From the NCBI GenBank assembly GCA_041686955.1, contig JAWLCV010000096.1:1-13181 (forward strand): DNA of 13,181 nucleotides, written 5' to 3'. Origin of the DNA: UBA7803 sp041686955 (GTDB taxonomy: Bacteria > Pseudomonadota > Gammaproteobacteria > Pseudomonadales > Azotimanducaceae). This document shows, one piece after another, positions 8,739 to 13,181 of this stretch (position 1 is the first letter of the stretch; every line of letters starts with the position of its first letter). Position numbers and translations under genes: made by a program. The notes below the pieces were generated by a model. It did not search any database and was not told the origin of the DNA. It saw nothing but the letters and a program-made list of their open reading frames with translations.

Positions 8739-9698
8739 ATGACGAGAATTCTGATTTCGCTGCTGGGTCTGGTGCTGATGGGCTGCGGCCAGGGGCCGGG
8801 TGACGAGGCTTCGGTCGAAGGCGACGGGGCCGGGCTGGAGATGTCCTCCGGCGCCGCTGCAGCGGCCACCATGGCGGAAGCATCCACGGAGGAAAGCGCC
8901 ACCGCGTCGGCGCCGGCCGATCGTCTCGAGCAAGTGCTCGCCGAGCAGCCCGAGGAAGTAAAGGCCCGGTATCCTCACCGCCACCCGCAAGAGACCCTGA
9001 ATTTCTTCGGCATCGAGCCGGGCATGACCGTGGTGGAGGTGCTGCCGGGCGGCGGCTGGTACACGCGCATCCTGGTGCCGTACCTGGGCCCGGACGGGCG
9101 GCTGATCGGCGCCAATTATCCCCGCGACCTTTGGCCGAAGTTCGGCTACGACCAGGAACGGATCGACGCCATGGCGAGCTGGGTGCAGGACTGGCCCGAG
9201 CAGGCGCGGCAATGGCAGGGCGAGGACGGCGCCGAGATCGAGGCCTTCGAGCTCGGCGCGCTGCCCGAGGAGATGGAAGGTCAGGCCGACGCTGTGCTCG
9301 TCATCCGCGCCCTGCACAACCTGGCCCGCTTCGAGGAAGAGGGCGGCTACCTGACCACGGTGCTGAACGATTTCGTTCGGGTGCTGAAGCCGGGCGGCAT
9401 TCTCGGCCTGGTGCAGCACGAGGCGCGGCCGGACATGCCCGACGACTGGGCCGGGGGCGGTGCCGGCTACCTGAAGAAGCAGTTCCTCATCGACCGGATG
9501 ACCGAAGCCGGCCTCGAGCTGGTGGCGGAAAGCCCGATCAACGAGAACCCGAACGACCAGCCGACCACGGACGACGTGGTGTGGCGATTGCCGCCGAGCC
9601 TCGGCACCAGCGGCGACGATCCGGAGCTCCGAGCCGAGCTGGAGGCTGTGGGCGAATCGAACCGGATGACGCTGAAGTTCCGAAAGCCCGAGGCGTAA
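8739..9698 (+). CDS. Predicted lipoprotein with class I SAM-methyltransferase-like domain (COG4798-like)
   Basis: A 319-residue protein. Residues 1-16 form a short hydrophobic signal ending in the lipobox LMGC (13-16), so Cys16 is probably lipidated and the protein exported. Residues 17-60 are an Ala/Ser/Glu-rich, low-complexity linker. The domain from about 61 resembles predicted methyltransferases of the COG4798 type: a motif I-like VVEVLPGGGWYT (98-109), a post-strand segment ADAVLVIRALHNL (183-195) and VLKPGGILGLVQH (215-227), typical of Rossmann-fold methyltransferases. Motif I has ExLPGGG instead of the usual ExGxGxG. The substrate is unknown. The ATG at 8739 is chosen because AAGGGAG (8726-8732) sits 6 nt upstream and this start gives a clean signal; the frame is open for 26 more codons upstream without an export signal. 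It is transcribed alone, divergent from recC. Confidence 0.85.
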   Translation: MTRILISLLGLVLMGCGQGPGDEASVEGDGAGLEMSSGAAAAATMAEASTEESATASAPADRLEQVLAEQPEEVKARYPHRHPQETLNFFGIEPGMTVVEVLPGGGWYTRILVPYLGPDGRLIGANYPRDLWPKFGYDQERIDAMASWVQDWPEQARQWQGEDGAEIEAFELGALPEEMEGQADAVLVIRALHNLARFEEEGGYLTTVLNDFVRVLKPGGILGLVQHEARPDMPDDWAGGGAGYLKKQFLIDRMTEAGLELVAESPINENPNDQPTTDDVVWRLPPSLGTSGDDPELRAELEAVGESNRMTLKFRKPEA

Positions 9699-9710
9699 CC
9701 GCCGTGGCCG

Positions 9711-9734
9711 GGCGCACCGGCTGCCCGGTGCGCC
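9711..9734. terminator. Perfect hairpin between convergent genes, likely bidirectional terminator
   Basis: GGCGCACCGG (9711-9720) and CCGGTGCGCC (9725-9734) form a perfect 10-bp GC-rich stem with a CTGC loop. It lies 12 nt after the plus-strand stop and 6 nt beyond the stop of the minus-strand dehydrogenase gene. Neither side has a real U-tract (only TT follows on the plus strand), so intrinsic termination may be inefficient; it could instead act as an mRNA 3'-end stabiliser. Confidence 0.6.
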
Positions 9735-9740
9735 TTGCCG

Positions 9741-10874
9741 CTACTGCGATGCGGAGGGGGTGAGCTTCAGCAGCCGGCCGGGCCCGCCGGTGCGGCCGTC
9801 TTCGAGCAGCCAGAGGGCCCCGTCCGGCCCCTCGGCCACGGCACGGATGCGCTCGCCCATGTCGAACCGCTCGGCCTCCTGGGCCGTCTCGCCGTCGAAG
9901 GCGACGCGAATCAGCGCCCGGGACGACAGGCCCCCGATCAGGCCGCTGCCCCGCCACTCGGGAAACTCGTCGCCCTGATAGATGACGAAGCTGGAGGGGG
10001 AGATCACCGGGGTCCAGCTCGTAACGGGCGCCTTGAACTCCGGGCGCTGGTCGTGATTCGGAATGTCTTCGCCGCTGTAGTGCCGCCCTTCGGAGACCAG
10101 CGGCCACCCGTAGTTGGCGCCGCGCTGGATGAGATTCAGCTCGTCGCCGCCGCGCGGCCCCATCTCGTGCGCCCACAGCCGCCCCTGTGCATCGAAGACG
10201 AGGCCGAGCACGTTGCGATGGCCGAGGCTCCAGATCTGCGCGGTGACGCCGCCGCGGTCCGCGAACGGGTTGTCCTCGGGCACGCTGCCGTCTTCGTTCA
10301 AACGGAGGATCTTGCCCAGATTGGCCTCCATGTCCTGAGCCGGATCGAGCTTCTGCCGGTCGCCGGAGGAGATCCAGAGATAGCCCTCCGGGCCGAACGC
10401 CAGGCGGTGGCTGTAGTGACCGTTCCCGCTCACCTTCGGCTCCTGGCGCCAGATCACCTCGAGTTCGGCGAGGCGCCCGCCGCCGTCCTCGTCGCGCTCT
10501 AGGATCGCCCGGGCGACGGCGGCGCCGCTGGTTCCGTCTTCGCCGGGCTCGGCGTAGCTGAGGTACAGCATGGCGTTCTCGGCGAAGTCGGGGTGCAGCA
10601 TCACATCGCCCAGGCCGCCCTGCCCCGCGAACTCGACCTCGGGCACGCCGCTGATCTCATGGAGCTCGCCGTCGCTGTAGATGTGCAGCACGCCGCGCAT
10701 CTCCGTCACCAGCAGCTCACCGCTGGGGAGGAAGGTCATGGCCCAGGGCTGCTCGAAATCGGCCTCGGCGGTGACCTCGAATGGCGCGTCGGTCGCAGCG
10801 GCGCAGGCCCCGGTGCTGGCGAACAGGGCCAGTGAGGCGGCGACACACGCAATGGTGGTGATGGCGTGACGCAT
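9741..10874 (-). CDS. Secreted PQQ-dependent sugar dehydrogenase (YliI/Asd-like, glucose/sorbosone dehydrogenase family)
   Basis: Periplasmic quinoprotein predicted to oxidise aldoses with PQQ, passing electrons to the respiratory chain. It has 377 residues, close to E. coli YliI (371). Residues 1 to about 27 are a signal peptide (positive start, hydrophobic core, then Ala-rich cleavage region); a Cys at 24 lacks a good lipobox. The six-bladed propeller is marked by QPWAMTFLPSGELLVTEM (42-59), GGLGDVMLHPDF (86-97), NGHYSHRLAFGPEGYLW (151-167; H153 aligns with the catalytic His of soluble glucose dehydrogenase), GHRNVLGLVF (218-227), GPRGGDELNLI (239-249) and NYGWP (254-258). The start is supported by GGAG (10885-10882) 7 nt before the ATG. 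No PQQ synthesis gene is in the window. Exact sugar and redox partner cannot be read from sequence. It is downstream of the RES toxin by 68 bp on the same strand, so read-through is possible. Confidence 0.88.
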   Translation of the reverse strand: MRHAITTIACVAASLALFASTGACAAATDAPFEVTAEADFEQPWAMTFLPSGELLVTEMRGVLHIYSDGELHEISGVPEVEFAGQGGLGDVMLHPDFAENAMLYLSYAEPGEDGTSGAAVARAILERDEDGGGRLAELEVIWRQEPKVSGNGHYSHRLAFGPEGYLWISSGDRQKLDPAQDMEANLGKILRLNEDGSVPEDNPFADRGGVTAQIWSLGHRNVLGLVFDAQGRLWAHEMGPRGGDELNLIQRGANYGWPLVSEGRHYSGEDIPNHDQRPEFKAPVTSWTPVISPSSFVIYQGDEFPEWRGSGLIGGLSSRALIRVAFDGETAQEAERFDMGERIRAVAEGPDGALWLLEDGRTGGPGRLLKLTPSASQ

Positions 10875-10889
10875 GGGGAATCTCCGCGA

Positions 10890-10929
10890 TGATTCCCGGC
10901 TACTCTATCCAACCCGCGCCCGGGGATCA
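10890..10929. repeat. Imperfect inverted repeat upstream of the sugar dehydrogenase gene
   Basis: TGATTCCCGG (10890-10899) and CCGGGGATCA (10920-10929) are complementary except for one position and are separated by 20 nt. They fill most of the 68-bp gap between the RES toxin stop and the dehydrogenase start. It could be a weak terminator for the toxin operon, an operator, or chance in GC-rich DNA. No U-tract follows on the minus strand. Confidence 0.3.
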
Positions 10930-10942
10930 CTGCGGCTTTGTT

Positions 10943-11692
10943 CTACGCCGCGGGCGCCGGCAGCGAGCCGTTCACCAGGAAGGCGTCCAGCGGAAAGACC
11001 ACCACTTGGTGGGCGCCCTGCTCACGCCAGCTCACCCGTTCGCGGGTGGTCTCGCAGGTCCACGACGTCTGCGAGCGCGGCGCGCGATCGGCCAGGGCCG
11101 AGGGCTCGAACAAGGCCGCGTTGAGACCCCGTTCCGGGTCCCGGGCCGACGTGAACGTGAAGGCGCCGATGCCGTTGTCGCGCAGGGTGCTGCCGAGGGC
11201 TTGAGTCGCAGCGTAGTCCGTCGGGGAGGTGAGTTCGGCTCGATACTCACAAAAGGGAGCCTGCTCCAGGCGGAGCCCTTGAGCCACGCGATAGCGCGCG
11301 GAGAAGGCGGTGTGGCGGGTGGTCAGCGGTTTGGGGAACGGCGTTACCAGCCCCGACGCGAAGACGAAGCGGTAATAGGCGGCTTCGCCGAGAAGCGCCG
11401 AGCGATGGATGGAGCCATAGAACAGACTGGGCTCGAAGCGGCGGCCGAAACGTGAGCCGTGGAGCAGCGGCGGATAGCGGAACGGCGTCGCCAGCAGGTA
11501 GTGCAGCCTCTCGGTGCCGGCGCGGTACGGCTTGGTCCGCTCGAGCAGGCCCTCCAACGCCGCCTGCTCGTCCAGGGTGTCCACCAGGGCGGTGGTGGCC
11601 ACTTCCTCCTGGCTTTCCACCATTCGCCAGAGGCCGCCGGACAGGGGGGCGGGGCTGACCCGGTGAGAGCACGCCTTCCAGATCTCGCTCAT
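10943..11692 (-). CDS. RES-domain toxin of a RES/Xre toxin-antitoxin pair
   Basis: A 249-residue protein with the RES fold. Characterised members of this family (for example MbcT, ParT and the P. putida RES toxin) attack NAD+ or use it for ADP-ribosylation-like chemistry. The named residues are visible: R81 and/or R84 in GSRFGRRF, Y92 in LFYGSIHRSALLGEAAYY (90-107) with E103 eleven residues on, and S182 in AFTFTSARDPERGLNAALF (177-195). Which domain enzyme activity applies here is inferred. The first ~75 residues precede the RES core; similar RES proteins often have such a region. The ATG overlaps the antitoxin stop (ATGA), and no good Shine-Dalgarno lies upstream, so toxin synthesis probably depends on translation of the antitoxin. 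The gene is intact. Confidence 0.88.
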   Translation of the reverse strand: MSEIWKACSHRVSPAPLSGGLWRMVESQEEVATTALVDTLDEQAALEGLLERTKPYRAGTERLHYLLATPFRYPPLLHGSRFGRRFEPSLFYGSIHRSALLGEAAYYRFVFASGLVTPFPKPLTTRHTAFSARYRVAQGLRLEQAPFCEYRAELTSPTDYAATQALGSTLRDNGIGAFTFTSARDPERGLNAALFEPSALADRAPRSQTSWTCETTRERVSWREQGAHQVVVFPLDAFLVNGSLPAPAA

Positions 11693-12045
11693 AGCTTGCC
11701 GCGAATGGCGTCGACGTACTCGAGCACCCGAATGAGGCCGGTCACGGTGCGGATCTGCTCCCGCGGCACGCCGCCGGTGTGCAGGTTCTCGGTGGCCATC
11801 CAGTGCCGCATCGCTTCCGGATCACCGCCCACCAGGGCATAGAGCGAGCGATATACGCGGATCAGCAGCGCCGCGAGCTCGCCCGGCTTGCTGTCGGGAT
11901 CGATCCCCCGGCGCAAGCTGGTGCGATCCCGCCCCACCACGGCGCCGATCTCGGCCTGGCTGAGCCCCAGCGCCTTGCCGGCGCGGAGCGTTGCTTTCGT
12001 CAGTACCCGATCCAGCGGCTCGGAGGCCGTGGCTGTGGAGAGCAT
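11689..12045 (-). CDS. Xre/MbcA/ParS-type antitoxin of the RES toxin
   Basis: A 118-residue protein expected to bind and block the RES toxin and to repress its own operon. An N-terminal helix-turn-helix is visible (about 16-47: TKATLRAGKALGLSQAEIGA, then VVGRDRTSLRRG). The C-terminal toxin-binding domain (about 58-118) has the family pattern: LLIRVYRSLYALVGGDPEAM (60-79), HWMATENLHTGGVP (81-94) and LIRVLEYVDAIRGKL (104-118). Antitoxin-first order and a 4-nt overlap with the toxin are standard for RES/Xre modules. The ATG at 12045 is supported by GGGAG (12056-12052) 6 nt upstream. It is somewhat shorter at the N-terminus than many relatives but both domains look complete. Confidence 0.88.
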   Translation of the reverse strand: MLSTATASEPLDRVLTKATLRAGKALGLSQAEIGAVVGRDRTSLRRGIDPDSKPGELAALLIRVYRSLYALVGGDPEAMRHWMATENLHTGGVPREQIRTVTGLIRVLEYVDAIRGKL

Positions 12046-12064
12046 GGCGGGCTCCCAATATGAT

Positions 12065-12090
12065 GCATATGCTACATTCTATGGCATGCC
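12065..12090. promoter_or_regulatory. Candidate operator: two 8-bp palindromes at the toxin-antitoxin promoter
   Basis: Perfect palindromes GCATATGC (12065-12072) and GGCATGCC (12083-12090) have centres 18 bp apart. The first covers the predicted transcription start and the second lies in the promoter spacer, flanking the -10 element. This is where a dimeric autoregulating antitoxin would be expected to bind. The two share a GCAT/ATGC core but are not identical. Function is inferred from position only. Confidence 0.4.
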
Positions 12091-12103
12091 GGTGAGTTTG
12101 CAA
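12076..12103 (-). promoter_or_regulatory. Predicted sigma-70 promoter of the toxin-antitoxin operon
   Basis: On the minus strand TTGCAA (12103-12098) is followed after 16 bp by TAGAAT (12081-12076). The -10 matches TATAAT at 5 of 6 positions and the -35 matches TTGACA at 4 of 6. Transcription would start near 12069, giving a leader of about 23 nt that contains the antitoxin Shine-Dalgarno. The region is visibly richer in A and T than its surroundings. Confidence 0.5.
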
Positions 12104-12192
12104 CAACGAAGTCCGGAAGCGGGCGCCGCAGTGGAGGTCGCCGCTCCAGGCCGGCTACCATGCCGGAACCAGCTATGGCCGAAGGACCAACC

Positions 12193-13181
12193 ATGAGCAG
12201 CAAGCCCGAGATCGTGCTCCGACTCGTCCCCGAGGACGACTACATGCATCCGCTGGAGTCGGCCGAGAACTTCAACGAGAGCATGTACTTCAACGTGTTC
12301 GATCGGAACCGCGGCATCGGCGGCTGGTTTCGCATCGCCAATCGGCCCAACGAGGGCAAGGGCGAGATGTCGTGCTGCGTCTATCTGCCCGACGGCCGAA
12401 TCGGATTCATGTTCGCCCGCCCGGAGCGGCGCGACAACGACGCCCTGGACGGCGCCGGCATGAAGGTCACCGTGGTGGAGCCGCACCGCCGCCTGGATGT
12501 GAGCTACCGGGGCAAGCTGTGCCTTCTCGCCCAGCCGATGGACATGATGGACCCCGCCCGCGCCTTCAAATCCAATCCCATCGTCGACACGGCCATCGAC
12601 CTGGAGTTCACGGGCATCTCGCCCATGTTCGGCGGCGAGCCGGTCCGGGCGGACGGCCAGCCACTGGAGCAGGATGCGGAGACCTCCTTCGCCCGCGGCC
12701 ATACGGAGCAGCACACCCGCGGCCACGGCACCATCCAGGTGGGTGACGAGCGCTTCGACATCGACGGCCTCGGCTTGCGCGACCACTCCTGGGGCCCGCG
12801 CTACTGGCAGGCCATCTACTGGTATCGCTGGCTGCCCATGAACTTCTCCGAGGACTTCGCCATGATGGTCTCGATCACCTGCCGGCCCGGAGAAGAGCCC
12901 CGAGCCGGCGGCATGGTTCTGCGCGGCGGCGAGTACGTGATGATCCGCGACGCCCGCATCGACACCGTTTACGACGAGAACCTCTGCCAGAAGACCTTCG
13001 ACGTGGTCGCCCGAACCGACGAGCGCGAGTACCGGGTGAAAGGGCGCGTGATGTCGCTCATCCCGCTGCGCAACCGGCGGCGCGCGCCGAACGGGGAAGA
13101 GCTCACCACGCGCATCACCGAAGGCATGACGGAGTACGAGTGCGACGGCCAGACCGGCTACGGGCTCTCGGAGTATCTCGA
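12193..13181 (+). CDS. Uncharacterised DUF7064/DUF7065-like protein (CrtC/AttH lipocalin-like), 3' end cut by window
   Basis: About 329 residues are visible with no stop before the right edge. No signal peptide or membrane segment is seen, so it is probably cytoplasmic. The N-terminus (DDYMHPLESAENFNESMYFN, 15-34; then GGWFRIANRPNEGKGEMS, about 43-60) and the segment GLGLRDHSWGPRYW (192-205) look like proteins annotated DUF7064/DUF7065, related to the lipocalin-like CrtC/AttH hydratase superfamily. The RDHSWGPR segment is the best family mark. CrtC itself hydrates carotenoids, but this does not give a substrate for this gene. The start is supported by GAAGGA (12181-12186) 6 nt before the ATG. 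It is divergent from the antitoxin across 147 bp. Only the family resemblance, from memory, supports the call; the coding assignment itself is strong (codon use like the neighbours, long open frame). Confidence 0.6.
   Translation, partial: MSSKPEIVLRLVPEDDYMHPLESAENFNESMYFNVFDRNRGIGGWFRIANRPNEGKGEMSCCVYLPDGRIGFMFARPERRDNDALDGAGMKVTVVEPHRRLDVSYRGKLCLLAQPMDMMDPARAFKSNPIVDTAIDLEFTGISPMFGGEPVRADGQPLEQDAETSFARGHTEQHTRGHGTIQVGDERFDIDGLGLRDHSWGPRYWQAIYWYRWLPMNFSEDFAMMVSITCRPGEEPRAGGMVLRGGEYVMIRDARIDTVYDENLCQKTFDVVARTDEREYRVKGRVMSLIPLRNRRRAPNGEELTTRITEGMTEYECDGQTGYGLSEYL

Noticed and set aside
5533..8742. Plus-strand open frame of 1069 codons antisense to recC
   Set aside because: It is the mirror of the recC coding frame in GC-rich DNA. 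The translation is rich in Arg, Gly, Ala, Gln, Val and His without recognisable domains, and the recC frame is strongly homologous to known proteins.
12151..12166. Small inverted repeat CCGGC/GCCGG around TACCAT as a promoter or operator of the gene at 12193
   Set aside because: Only a 5-bp GC-rich stem, common by chance here, and no -35-like hexamer at a suitable distance.
12079..12786. Minus-strand open frame of 235 codons overlapping the DUF7064-like gene
   Set aside because: It overlaps the toxin-antitoxin promoter region and the plus-strand gene. The plus frame has the RDHSWGPR family mark and a Shine-Dalgarno, so the minus frame is a shadow.

Overview
The window is GC-rich, densely coding bacterial chromosome. 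A RecBCD-type helicase-nuclease (rather than AddAB or AdnAB), and the close resemblance of its RecC and RecB to the E. coli proteins, point to a gammaproteobacterium. I cannot name the genus. The exported sugar dehydrogenase and exported methyltransferase-fold protein fit an aerobic, free-living Gram-negative.

Positions 1-8532 (minus strand) hold recC, recB and recD in that transcriptional order. Neighbouring genes share 4-nt stop/start overlaps (GTGA between recC and recB, ATGA between recB and recD), each with a strong Shine-Dalgarno sequence. The three subunits form the double-strand-break repair and foreign-DNA degradation machine. recD runs off the left edge and lacks roughly its last 100 codons. 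There is no ptrA between recC and recB, unlike E. coli.

Positions 8533-8738 are a divergent intergenic region. On the plus strand, 8739-9698 encodes a predicted lipoprotein with a class I SAM-methyltransferase-like domain. A perfect 10-bp-stem hairpin separates it from the convergent minus-strand gene 9741-10874, a secreted PQQ-dependent aldose/sorbosone-type sugar dehydrogenase.

Positions 10943-12045 (minus strand) are a two-gene toxin-antitoxin operon: an Xre/MbcA/ParS-like antitoxin followed, with an ATGA overlap, by a RES-domain toxin. A recognisable promoter and two short palindromes lie just upstream in an AT-richer patch and may be the autoregulatory operator.

From 12193 to the right edge, transcribed divergently from the antitoxin, is the start of an uncharacterised protein resembling the DUF7064/DUF7065 (CrtC/AttH lipocalin-like) group. 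It is cut by the window end.

No rRNA, tRNA, CRISPR array, insertion sequence or integrase was seen. I do not see a clearly new multi-gene system. The least-explained items are the lipid-anchored methyltransferase-like protein, the DUF7064-like gene, and the RES/Xre module with its putative operator.
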